Below, piece after piece: positions 20,492-29,628 of a DNA stretch of 64,000 bases (its first letter is position 1; every line of letters starts with the position of its first letter). Origin of the DNA: Reinekea sp. G2M2-21. GTDB lineage: Bacteria > Pseudomonadota > Gammaproteobacteria > Pseudomonadales > Natronospirillaceae. The position numbers were made by a program, and so were the translations under genes. The DNA lies in the NCBI RefSeq assembly GCF_015687175.1, contig NZ_JADPQG010000008.1, forward strand, positions 62,001 through 126,000, read 5' to 3'. A model generated the notes under the pieces. It was not told the DNA's origin and did not search any database. It was given only the letters and a program-made list of their open reading frames with translations.

Positions 20492-20885
20492 ATCATTATG
20501 AGTATAACCCAGGCTCTGTTCATCGGCGGACTTTAATTTTCATGGCTCGAACTCCGTTCATTCTGCGGTGCGGATTTGTGAATGATGGTAAAAATAACTT
20601 AAATACGGTTGGTTAGCGCCCCATTGTTGTCATAACGACAGCTCTCAGTCTTCAAAAGTTTGAACCGGTTATCAATATTGAGACGCAACAGGTCGCAAAT
20701 GTCTAAAAGGTGCCAGCATCGGAGTAGAATATCCACCAACTTGTTTCTGGTCGTTTTGAGATTTCGTCAACGGCTCCACCAGTACAACGTTTTATCGCGA
20801 CTCGAATCAACTTCTTGTTTGCGAAGTATTGTTTAATAACAGGCTGTGTTGAAACGAAGTCACCAGCAATAGGACGCTTTTAAGG
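20492..20885. other. Intergenic region without a gene (394 bases)
   Basis: This is the divergent upstream region of the histidine kinase and the DUF1631 gene. It must hold both promoters, but I see no strong operator palindrome, terminator or small gene in it. AGGA at about 15 bases and AAGG directly before the ATG at 20886 are the only ribosome-binding candidates for the right-hand gene. Confidence 0.5.
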
Positions 20886-23057
20886 ATGAATAAGGCCGCT
20901 ACAACTTCTCAAATATCGCCGATTGGTTTGGCGAAGCGATATCCCGATATCAAAAGGCTGACTGCCTTGGGTGACCGTTTGCAAACGGTTATCCCAAATA
21001 TCATGGACGAATTTTTCAGTGCTGCCGATGATTTTTTATTCAAGCTGGCCGAAAAAAGCAGCCTGGAGTCTGCGGATTACTTCGATCAGCTACGGGTATT
21101 ACGCAAACGCAAAGTACAGGTTCGGCAGCACGTATTGGATGGCGTACGCCGCTGGATTGAAGGCGGTGCACAATCATTGCCGATAGCATCTCAACCTTTA
21201 GAGGCCAACCCCAGCCCGGGCGATTTCAGTTTGATGGATGACGTGGTGCTGGAGCGCACGCTGGCAACGGATAGTTTCTTTACGCGTTTGATTGGGCGCA
21301 GTGGCAGTGAGTGGCTGGCGTTTCATGAACGCATGGTTGCGTTAACCTGCCAGAAAAAACTGTCTAATAAAAACACACCGTTCAATCCTTCCGCGTTGGG
21401 TCATATTGTGTTGAAGGAAATCGAATTACTGGATTTTCCGTTTAAATCTGCTCTTATGCTGTTCCGGCTTTTCGATGATCTGGCCATTCCCCGGATGATG
21501 GAGTTTTATCGCGATGCCAATGAATGGCTGATTGCCGAAGGTATTCTGCCTAACTTGAATCTCCAGAGCACCCGTGCCGAGAAGCCCAGGGCTGACTCGC
21601 AAATGTTTGACACCCTTCGTGCTAACCTGGCAGGCAACACGACCGAGCACTGGCCTTTGAGCGGCGGTACCGGTACGCCGATGCAACAAAGTGGCCACGG
21701 TCATGCACCGTCCGGCGGTATGTTGGTCGATCCTGCGCTGCTTCGGCAAATGATTTCCACCATGGCTTCTTTTCAGGCTCAAACCGCCCCAGAGGCGCAC
21801 AAAACAGAAGATCTGCGCCATTGGGCCGTGGCTCAGGCCAATGCAGTAACGCAACAGGTGGCGGGTACACTCGAAGCCGGTACAGTGTCGTTGGTGGCCA
21901 TGCTCTTTGAATACATTCTGGATGACGCAAAGTTGTCCGTGCATATGAAGCAATTGCTGGCGCGTATGCAGATTCCCATCATCAAGGTAGCGATTCTCGA
22001 CAAAGACTTTTTTACCGACACGGACAACAGCGCTCGGCTATTACTGAACCGCATGGCGCGAGCTGCCACAGGGTGGGAGCCAGACGCCGACATTCAGAAC
22101 GATATGTTGCTCGACGGCATGGAACGTATCGTCACTCAACTGAACCGGGAATTTGAAGATGACCTGTCGATTTTTGACCGGTTATTGGAAGACTTCGATC
22201 AACTGCAAACGCGCTACCGGGATGTCACGCATCATTCTATCGCCCAGCTGCAGCAACGCGAAGTGGCGTCTTTTGAACAGCATCAGAAGCAGGATCGCGC
22301 CCGGTTAATCATTGACGCACTGCTGGAAAATCAGGTCTTTCCCGGCCCGATAACTGAGTTGTTGAAACGCCATTGGTATCGATTAATGTCCGGCATCTTT
22401 AACAAGCAGGGCGAAAGCAAAGCGTGGAAAACCACTGCGCGCATTGCCCGAGAGCTGGTTTGGACTCTGCAACCGAGTGTACAGCTCACGCACATAACCC
22501 GGTTTAAAGAGATTGTCCCGAAAGTGCTGGATGGCGTGGACAACGGGTTAAAAGCAGTAGGGTTGAGTGAGGCTGAGCGAGCCGGTTTTCTGGGGGCGAT
22601 TCAGGATCACCATGCGCTGCACTCTAATCCGGTTAACGAAGCCATTTGGGATGCGCAGCAGCAGCTGGACTACTTTGAAGTGCAATCTCAGAAAGCCGAA
22701 CATCTGGTCGACGAGCCCGCGCCGCTGGTAGTGGATGAGCCCGTTGTCACCCTGAAGAGCGCGGATTTGAGCTATTACATGGATCAGGTTGAACAGCTGA
22801 AGACCGAGCAGTGGTTTGACATTGAACTCAGTGAGAATCACTGGGTTCGAGGCTGCTTAACCCTGATTGTCGGACAGGGCAGTAAGTATGTGTTTACCGA
22901 TTTCCGTGGCGATAAGGTCGCTGAACGTTCGGCCATCGGTTTGGCCATGGCCATGCGCAATGAGCAGATAGTGGCACTGCCGGACGATCCGCTCTTTGAC
23001 CGGAAAATCAACGAACTGGTTGATGATCTCGGCCAAAAGACCGCGACTCAGCACTAG
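20886..23057 (+). CDS. DUF1631 protein
   Basis: The 723-residue soluble protein belongs to the DUF1631 family, large proteins common in Pseudomonas and relatives and sometimes mislabelled thymidine phosphorylase. Landmarks are an N-terminal helical region (DEFFSAADDFLFKLAEKS, VLRKRKVQVRQHVLDG), the central PIIKVAILDKDFFTD and LLNRMARAATGWEP segments that define the family, and a C-terminal beta-rich module (WFDIELSENHWVRGCLTL, YVFTDFRGDKVAERS) that has the look of a PilZ-like or SH3-like fold. A nucleotide-signal link (cyclic di-GMP) is conceivable for that last module, but the usual RxxxR and D/NxSxxG motifs are not clear. The function is unknown. It stands alone. Confidence 0.85.
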   Translation: MNKAATTSQISPIGLAKRYPDIKRLTALGDRLQTVIPNIMDEFFSAADDFLFKLAEKSSLESADYFDQLRVLRKRKVQVRQHVLDGVRRWIEGGAQSLPIASQPLEANPSPGDFSLMDDVVLERTLATDSFFTRLIGRSGSEWLAFHERMVALTCQKKLSNKNTPFNPSALGHIVLKEIELLDFPFKSALMLFRLFDDLAIPRMMEFYRDANEWLIAEGILPNLNLQSTRAEKPRADSQMFDTLRANLAGNTTEHWPLSGGTGTPMQQSGHGHAPSGGMLVDPALLRQMISTMASFQAQTAPEAHKTEDLRHWAVAQANAVTQQVAGTLEAGTVSLVAMLFEYILDDAKLSVHMKQLLARMQIPIIKVAILDKDFFTDTDNSARLLLNRMARAATGWEPDADIQNDMLLDGMERIVTQLNREFEDDLSIFDRLLEDFDQLQTRYRDVTHHSIAQLQQREVASFEQHQKQDRARLIIDALLENQVFPGPITELLKRHWYRLMSGIFNKQGESKAWKTTARIARELVWTLQPSVQLTHITRFKEIVPKVLDGVDNGLKAVGLSEAERAGFLGAIQDHHALHSNPVNEAIWDAQQQLDYFEVQSQKAEHLVDEPAPLVVDEPVVTLKSADLSYYMDQVEQLKTEQWFDIELSENHWVRGCLTLIVGQGSKYVFTDFRGDKVAERSAIGLAMAMRNEQIVALPDDPLFDRKINELVDDLGQKTATQH

Positions 23058-23335
23058 CCCGGAATTTTCTGGGCTCGAGCGTCGGCATGGACTGGTTCAA
23101 GTTCCTGACGGTTCTGACCCTACGCGGCCGTGTGCGTAGCCGTTTTTGACTTTTTCGCCTTCGGCTGGTGGTTGTCACGAATCTGACATAACTTTGCAGG
23201 CCATCTTCCGCATTTAACGCACGGTTTTCGCCAAAAATCCGTCAGGAAAATCGATTTTGTGCACAATTGTTAGCGGGTCTGGCTTCTTGGTTTGAGCACC
23301 GTACGCTGATGGTGTGGTTTGCTGGAGACGTGTTT

Positions 23336-23782
23336 GTGAAAAGAATCTGGATGCCGGTTTTAGTCGGTTTAACGGGGTTGTCCGTCCTATTGTTCGAGTG
23401 GCCTGCCACATCAAATCAACTCGCTGTGGTCACATCAGCGATCAGCCCATCGAGTAACCATGGTACTGCTGTAGCCGGTCAAAATGATACGCTATCTAAT
23501 GGCTTGCCAGTCATGGGATCCGCTCCAGAATCGCTGGCCATCGTTGAAACCAGTGAACAACCGGCCACACCAGCAACGACGGGTAATCCCGCCGCCAATT
23601 TCGAGGCATTGCCCGTAGCGATGCAGCAGGAAATCCTCCAACTCAGTGGCCGGGATCAAGCGCAACGCACTCCAATCGAAGTGAAGCCTGGGGTTTTTAT
23701 GCTGGCCGCCGGTCAGGGGCCCCGCGTAGTACCTGTCGCGGTAATGAATGAAGATGGGACGGTATCCATTCATGAGTATTAA
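23336..23782 (+). CDS. Small membrane-anchored protein upstream of the metalloprotease, unknown
   Basis: I choose the GTG at 23336, which follows GGAG by eight bases and starts a typical signal or anchor (MKRIWMPVLVGLTGLSVLLF). The product is 148 residues: one N-terminal hydrophobic helix, a long Ser/Thr/Pro/Ala-rich linker (about 30-95), and a short conserved-looking tail (VEVKPGVFMLAAGQGPRVVPVAVMNEDG in pieces). I do not recognise a family. The gene overlaps the start of the metalloprotease gene by 11 bases, which strongly suggests co-translation. A chaperone, anchor or inhibitor for the exported protease is one possibility, stated as inference only. Confidence 0.65.
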   Translation: MKRIWMPVLVGLTGLSVLLFEWPATSNQLAVVTSAISPSSNHGTAVAGQNDTLSNGLPVMGSAPESLAIVETSEQPATPATTGNPAANFEALPVAMQQEILQLSGRDQAQRTPIEVKPGVFMLAAGQGPRVVPVAVMNEDGTVSIHEY

Positions 23783-26700
23783 TTTGTTGAGGTTTGTCCG
23801 TGGCCTGATGGTCGTCAGCACCATAATGTTCGCCAGTCTGGCCTCCGCCGTGACGGTAACCGGAGCCGGCTCGACCATCGTTATTAACAAGATCGGCGGG
23901 TTCGATGGTGAAGATGGGGCGAATCGTGAAGCCGTTTTTGTTGCCGCTGCGCAGGTCTGGGCCGACATTCTGGTCAGTCCGGTGACGATAGTGATCGACG
24001 CGCAGTTCAGTTCATCGCTGTATTGTGTGTCTAACAGTGCCACCCTGGGCTCTGCTGGACCCTTGAATACCTACTTCAGTTCCGGTGCCGAAAGTTTTGG
24101 TTTGCAAAGCAATGTTTGGTATCCCACTGCGTTGATCAACGCGCATTACGGTTCCGATTATTTCCCATCCAATGCTGATATTGATGCGACCTTTAATGCC
24201 GACATCGGTGACACGGACTGCTTATCTGGTAGTGGTTGGTACTATGGAATGGACGGCAACACACCGTCTGGTTACATCGACTTTTACGAGGTTGTGCTGC
24301 ACGAGCTTGGTCATGGGTTAGGCATTTTGTCACTGGTGAATTCTGATGGCAGTTATAGCGGCGGCGTGGTCGACATCTTCTCAACATTTTTACGGGATCA
24401 GGATTCGGCCACCAACTGGACCGCCATGAGCAACAGCGAGCGTGGTGCGTCGTTGCTGGATACCGGCAATTTGGTCTGGAACGGTGCTGGTGTCACCTCG
24501 TTGGCGGGTGATTTATCCGCCGGGGTCAATGGCGGTAATGTGCAGATGTACGCGCCGAGTACGTACGAAGGTGGCTCTTCGGTTTCCCATTTCGATACCG
24601 CGCTGACACCAAACGAGTTGATGGAGCCTCAATACACAGGCAACGCGACATACAACCATTCCGTTGCGCTGCTTGAGGATATTGGTTGGACCATATATGA
24701 ACCGAGCAACAATGCCCCAACTATTACCGGGCAAAGTGCGCTCTCGGTGGACGAAGACAACAGTTTGGTTCTGTCATTAAACGATTTAACCGTGTCTGAC
24801 AGCGACAACAGCTACCCGGCGGATTTTACACTCACCGTGAACAGCGGCAGCTTTTATTCAGTATCCGGTAACACCATCACACCGGATGCCAATTACAACG
24901 GAACCTTAACCGTACCTGTGACCGTTAATGACGGCACCGATGACAGTGCAAGTTTTAACCTCAGTGTTTCCGTGAATGCCATCAACGATATTCCACAGAT
25001 CACCGGGCAAAATACATTGCAGGTGAATGAAGACAACAGCTTAGCGTTAACGATTGGCGACCTCACCATTACCGACCCGGACGACAGCAGCTTTACCTTA
25101 ACGGTGAATGCGGGCTCGAACTATTCGGTGTCTGGCAACACGGTCACCCCAAGTGCTGATTTTAATGGAACGCTAACCGTGCCAGTGACGGTGAGCGACG
25201 GTGAAGCAGACAGCGCCAGCTTTAATCTCAACGTGAGTGTGCTGGCTCAAAATGACGTGCCGGTGGTGACCTCAACGCCAACGGTGACTGTCGATGAAGA
25301 CTCGACCTACACGTTTTCGCTGAGTGAGTTTGGTGTCAGCGATGTTGATTCCGCCAGCTTTGTGCTCGACATTCTACCCGGCACCTATTACAGCGACGTT
25401 GGCAATGCGGTGACGCCGGATGCACATTTCAATGGCACGCTTTCAGTCAATGCCCGTGTTTTCGATGGCAGCGATTACAGCAACAGCGTCAGCTTTGATG
25501 TCACCATAAACTCGGTGAATGACATTCCGGTCATCAGTGGTCAGTCAACTTTATCCGTCGATGAAGATTCGATCTTATTGCTCCAATTAAGTGATTTCAG
25601 TATTACCGACCCGGACGACAGCAGCTTTACTTTAACGGTGAGCACGGGTGCGAACTATTCGCTCACTTCCAATACCATTACGCCGGACAGTGATTTTAAC
25701 GGCACACTGACCGTGCCGGTCATCGTAAACGATGGAGAAGCCGACAGCGCAACGTACAACGCCAGTATCACCGTGAATGCGTTGAACGATGCCCCTGTTA
25801 TTGTGTCCACGCCGTCACTCACTGTGGCGGAAGACGAAAGTCTGGTCATCAGCCTTGACGACTTCACGGTGACGGATGTTGATTCAGCCACCTTTGTCTT
25901 AACGGCTCAAGCGGGTGCGAACTATTCGTTGTCCGGTAATACTCTGACCCCGGCCGTCAACTTTAATGGCACGCTGTCGGTCGACGTTGATATTGCCGAC
26001 GACAATGGAGGCAGTGCTTCGACCACGGTCAGCGTCACGGTGACGCCGGTAAACGATGCCCCGGTAATTACCGGTCAAAATTCGCTGAGCATTAACGAAG
26101 ACAGCAGCCTGACCTTGTCAGTATCAGACTTAACCATTACCGACGTTGACAGCTCCGCCTTTATCTTAAGCGCCGGAACTGGAGCCAATTACACCTTGTC
26201 GGGTAACACCGTCACGCCGGCTGCGGAATACAGCGGCAGCTTGACGATTCCCGTCACTGTCAGTGACGGGACGGACACCAGTGCGAGTTATAACGTGATT
26301 GTCTTGGTGAATGTGGTGAACGACAAGCCGGTGATCACCCAAACCGCGACTATCGCCATTGCAGAAGACTCCAACTACAGCCTGAGCCTCGCCGACCTGA
26401 CCATTGTCGACGCAGACTCGACCAGTTTTACATTGGACATCAGCACGGGCGCTTATTACAGTTTGGCAGGCGCAACCCTGACACCAGATGCCGATTTCAA
26501 CGGCGTGCTGACAGTACCGGTACGCGTATTCGACGGCCTCCAGTACAGCGACACGGTTAACGTGACCATACAGGTCTCCGCAATCAACGACGCTCCGGTT
26601 CTGAATGGCACGCCTTCGACGACCGCAACCTTCAGTGAGGCCTACAGCGCCACCTTCTCGGCGACGGACATCGACAGTGCCGACCTGCAATTCAGCGTGT

Positions 26701-28427
26701 CCAGCGTTCACGATTGGCTGTCTATCGATAGCGCCGGTGTGTTAAGCGGAACCCCAGGCGCCGACGATTTAGGGAGCCAAACGGTCACCGTAAACATCAG
26801 CGATGGTCTGTTGAATGACAGCCAGACGTTCACTCTAACCGTGAACGATGCCACCGAAACAGATGTTCAGTTGCAGGTATCGGCAAGCGACGCGTTGGCA
26901 GCAGTGGCTAGCACGGTTTCATTCTATGTGGATCTGGACAATGCCGGACCGGCAGCCTTTGCCAGTGGGTCGGTCGCAATAACGTTACCGGACACAAGCC
27001 AAGTCAGCCAGCTCGACGCCCGTTGTGAGACAACCGACGCGAACACCGTAATTTGTGCCTACGCGCAATTGGCGACCAACGATCAATTTGCCTTGAACGT
27101 CACCGCAACGGAGCAGGGTAGCGTGACCGTTGCGGCGGTTGTCACCGCAACGCAAACCGATACCTTTGCAGACAACAATCGCGCAGATACGACCGTCGTC
27201 TTTGCGAATACTGTCAGCGAACCTTCGTTACCTTTAACCGTTGCCCAAAGCGAGCATTCGAACGCAGCGGTAGTGGCGGATATTGATGATAACGATCAGC
27301 CGGAACTGTGGTTGGCAAACAACCTCGCCGCTAGTGAACAGCGATACGATTTTACACCAGACTTTACCGGATTAACGTTGGCTGACGCGTTAGCCTGGAA
27401 TGGGGATGCGCAGGATATTCTGGTTCGGGACTTGAACGGCGATGGCCTAGCCGATCTGGCTGTCGCGAATCTGGGCGCCAACGCGGTTTACCTGGCTACC
27501 ACTGCCGGTGTCTTCGGTGAACCGCAGTGGCTGGGCAGCAGTGACAGTGTCGCGGTGGTCAGCGCCGACGTGAATAACGATCAATTGCCCGATCTGATTT
27601 TCGCCAATAACGATGCTAACAGCGTTTATCTGAATGCGCCCAGTGGCCAGTTTACCCTGGCACAGTCATTAGGCTCCGCGGACAGCGCTGAAGTGGCCGT
27701 GATCGATTACAACCGAGATGGCTACGCAGACGTTGTGTTTGCAAACCGCGATGATGATGATCTGGTGTATCTCAACAATGGTGCCGATCAATCGACGGGA
27801 GTGTTTGATAACAATGCTGTACTGCTGGGCACGGTTCAGACCCCGAGCACCGCGATTCAGGCTGCCGATTTCAGCGCCGACGGTACCGTCAGTGACATCA
27901 TTGTGGGTCGGGATACCGCAGACAACACTGTCAGTCTGCAGGTGTATCGTGTGCAGAATGCCGTTGCCGTGACCTTGTGGCAGGTCGATGCTGGCGATGT
28001 GATCGCCATTGCTGTGGGGGACTATAACGGTGACGAATTACCAGACATGGCCGTCGTTAATTCGCAGGGCGTGGTGCAGCTTTATCAGCAAAGTGCCGGG
28101 AGCTTTGAGTTGGCGTTCGCCTTTATCGCGGAAAACACCCGTGATGTGGTTTTGGCACCCATCAATGACGACCTCAAGGCGGATCTGGTCTTGGCGCGCG
28201 GAGCATTGGACCCCAGCTTGGTGTATCTCAGTGAGTTGGCCATTGAGGAGGAATCTCAGGCCGATACTGAGGCGCCAGTTGATGATTCAGCGGACGTTCA
28301 GGAAGTGGTCGTTATCGTCGATTCCTCCAAGGACGACGGTTCGACCCAGGTCACCGTATCCGGAGGCAGCTTCAGCGGATTCCTGTTACTTATGGGGCTG
28401 TTAATTGCCTATCGGCGTCGGGTATAA
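23772..28427 (+). CDS. Giant secreted zinc metalloprotease with cadherin-like and FG-GAP repeats and GlyGly-CTERM-like tail
   Basis: The ATG at 23772 opens a good signal peptide (to SLASA, about residue 25). Residues 26-300 form the protease-like domain with the zinc site HELGHGLGILS (His177, Glu178, His181) and a downstream HFDTALTPNELMEP that may supply the methionine turn. Seven tandem repeats of about 96 residues follow (314-945), each opening like a Big/cadherin-like unit (PVITGQ.SLSVDEDS, then ITDPDDSSFTLTV, NGTLTVPV). Next come a putative Ig-like unit (WLSIDSAGVLSGTP), a DUF11-like segment (about 1030-1130), FG-GAP/VCBS-like propeller repeats (DLNGDGLADLAVAN and others, about 1165-1480) and a final GGSFSGFLLLMGLLIAYRRR. 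That tail has the Gly-Gly, hydrophobic helix, Arg cluster layout of GlyGly-CTERM sorting signals cut by rhombosortase. Substrate unknown. Confidence 0.85.
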   Translation: MSINLLRFVRGLMVVSTIMFASLASAVTVTGAGSTIVINKIGGFDGEDGANREAVFVAAAQVWADILVSPVTIVIDAQFSSSLYCVSNSATLGSAGPLNTYFSSGAESFGLQSNVWYPTALINAHYGSDYFPSNADIDATFNADIGDTDCLSGSGWYYGMDGNTPSGYIDFYEVVLHELGHGLGILSLVNSDGSYSGGVVDIFSTFLRDQDSATNWTAMSNSERGASLLDTGNLVWNGAGVTSLAGDLSAGVNGGNVQMYAPSTYEGGSSVSHFDTALTPNELMEPQYTGNATYNHSVALLEDIGWTIYEPSNNAPTITGQSALSVDEDNSLVLSLNDLTVSDSDNSYPADFTLTVNSGSFYSVSGNTITPDANYNGTLTVPVTVNDGTDDSASFNLSVSVNAINDIPQITGQNTLQVNEDNSLALTIGDLTITDPDDSSFTLTVNAGSNYSVSGNTVTPSADFNGTLTVPVTVSDGEADSASFNLNVSVLAQNDVPVVTSTPTVTVDEDSTYTFSLSEFGVSDVDSASFVLDILPGTYYSDVGNAVTPDAHFNGTLSVNARVFDGSDYSNSVSFDVTINSVNDIPVISGQSTLSVDEDSILLLQLSDFSITDPDDSSFTLTVSTGANYSLTSNTITPDSDFNGTLTVPVIVNDGEADSATYNASITVNALNDAPVIVSTPSLTVAEDESLVISLDDFTVTDVDSATFVLTAQAGANYSLSGNTLTPAVNFNGTLSVDVDIADDNGGSASTTVSVTVTPVNDAPVITGQNSLSINEDSSLTLSVSDLTITDVDSSAFILSAGTGANYTLSGNTVTPAAEYSGSLTIPVTVSDGTDTSASYNVIVLVNVVNDKPVITQTATIAIAEDSNYSLSLADLTIVDADSTSFTLDISTGAYYSLAGATLTPDADFNGVLTVPVRVFDGLQYSDTVNVTIQVSAINDAPVLNGTPSTTATFSEAYSATFSATDIDSADLQFSVSSVHDWLSIDSAGVLSGTPGADDLGSQTVTVNISDGLLNDSQTFTLTVNDATETDVQLQVSASDALAAVASTVSFYVDLDNAGPAAFASGSVAITLPDTSQVSQLDARCETTDANTVICAYAQLATNDQFALNVTATEQGSVTVAAVVTATQTDTFADNNRADTTVVFANTVSEPSLPLTVAQSEHSNAAVVADIDDNDQPELWLANNLAASEQRYDFTPDFTGLTLADALAWNGDAQDILVRDLNGDGLADLAVANLGANAVYLATTAGVFGEPQWLGSSDSVAVVSADVNNDQLPDLIFANNDANSVYLNAPSGQFTLAQSLGSADSAEVAVIDYNRDGYADVVFANRDDDDLVYLNNGADQSTGVFDNNAVLLGTVQTPSTAIQAADFSADGTVSDIIVGRDTADNTVSLQVYRVQNAVAVTLWQVDAGDVIAIAVGDYNGDELPDMAVVNSQGVVQLYQQSAGSFELAFAFIAENTRDVVLAPINDDLKADLVLARGALDPSLVYLSELAIEEESQADTEAPVDDSADVQEVVVIVDSSKDDGSTQVTVSGGSFSGFLLLMGLLIAYRRRV

Positions 28428-28535
28428 ACCGGTTTGAAATCGGTTAAAAAAGGATGAAAACCCGTCTGGTCTTTTCATGCGTTGTCGGTTATTTCCGGCT
28501 TGTTGAAACCGCCAGACAGGCCCTAAGGACACCTT

Positions 28536-29297
28536 ATGAAAGTATTACTCCCTATCGTGCTACTCAGTGTGTTAACCGGCTGCGCCAGCAGTGGCCGGTA
28601 CGATATTAAAATGTCGACTTCCGAACTCAGTCAGGCCATAGAATCGACTACCTCGTCCGTTGTAAATGTCGACGCGGATCATGGCGGCTTTTTCGGCCAC
28701 ATGGATATCTCCGCCGTGTATTTTGGCGATTTTTACGATGACGATTATGACGACGACTATGACGGCGGCGGAGGCTTCGCGAACAACCGGGTCGGCATTG
28801 CCAAACGCGCCACCTTGAATGTAGGCGTGAACCAATACAACGTGAATGGCGGTTATGAGATCTCCTTCACTGGCGGCGATGATGTCCACCAATTCCGCGT
28901 CGCGTTGCATGGCAACGGCGCGGATTTTCAGAGCTCAGGCACCAACGGCTTTAACAGCCCTATGGTGTTTGGCGTCGACTTTGATGTGCATAGGATTTTT
29001 CAACAAGCGGATATCGACTTTTTGATCGGTGCCAGAATTACATCAGCCATATTGGGCTACGGCTTCGATACGCCAGTTGTGATCCATGGTTCTCGTCACG
29101 AAAGTGATGGGCTTGGCATGCTGGGGTTCGGTTTACCAGTTGGCCTGCAAATGGATGTTGGCTTGTTTTCACTGGAAGCGATCGCCGCCCCAACGTTTTA
29201 CATTCACGGCTATGAAACCGAGCTGGGCTTCATCAACGACTTAGCCACCTTCAACGTTAACGTGCCAATCAGTGTCGGGCTTGGGTTGAACTGGTAG
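28536..29297 (+). CDS. Outer-membrane lipoprotein, beta-rich, unknown
   Basis: The 253-residue protein has a lipoprotein signal with lipobox LLSVLTGC (Cys about residue 16), so it should be lipidated. Near residues 65-82 is a run dominated by Asp, Tyr and Gly (FYDDDYDDDYDGGGG), which is unusual and could bind metal or be a flexible linker. The remainder alternates hydrophobic and polar residues and ends in an aromatic residue after ISVGLGLN, a pattern seen in outer-membrane beta barrels. I recognise no family. It follows the metalloprotease gene by 108 bases on the same strand; that gap has no convincing terminator for this strand, so co-transcription is possible. Confidence 0.68.
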   Translation: MKVLLPIVLLSVLTGCASSGRYDIKMSTSELSQAIESTTSSVVNVDADHGGFFGHMDISAVYFGDFYDDDYDDDYDGGGGFANNRVGIAKRATLNVGVNQYNVNGGYEISFTGGDDVHQFRVALHGNGADFQSSGTNGFNSPMVFGVDFDVHRIFQQADIDFLIGARITSAILGYGFDTPVVIHGSRHESDGLGMLGFGLPVGLQMDVGLFSLEAIAAPTFYIHGYETELGFINDLATFNVNVPISVGLGLNW

Positions 29298-29512
29298 TCC
29301 CGAGCATCTTAAAAAACACCGCCTGTCAGGGCGAACAGCCAAAGTCTGTGGGAGAGGGGTTCAGCCGCAAATCTCCTTTTGCCACAGCGTTAAATGTACC
29401 GCTAACCAGCGACATTAACCTCAATCAAGCAGCACACGAATAATCCCGCATGTTGCTTGCCATTTTGAATAATATGCGTTACTCGTAGTGGACTATTGTT
29501 CGAGGCGCGATC

Positions 29513-29623
29513 ATGGAACAGCTGAGCCCTACCGACCTGAAAGCCATTCTGCATTCCAAGCGGGCGAACTTGTATTACCTGGAACATTGCCGGGTGATGC
29601 CGGCAAACATCGTGGAGGGGTAG
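29513..29623 (+). pseudogene. cas1f (fragment): Remnant of a type I-F cas1 gene (N-terminal 27 or so codons)
   Basis: A 36-codon frame from an ATG at 29513 encodes a peptide whose first 28 residues read LSPTDLK, then ILHSKRANLYYLEHCRV. From memory of the Pseudomonas type I-F Cas1, whose chain begins with SPSELKTILHSKRANLYYL and HCRV, the match is close to identical over this stretch. Homology stops abruptly after HCRVM and the frame ends eight codons later, five bases before the cas3 start. The full protein would be about 325 residues, so nine-tenths is missing. The type I-E Cas1 encoded at 37045 has a completely different N-terminus, so this is not a stray copy of that gene. The break lies inside the cas3 ribosome-binding region (GGAGG). 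Confidence 0.82.
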
Positions 29624-29628
29624 GGGAA

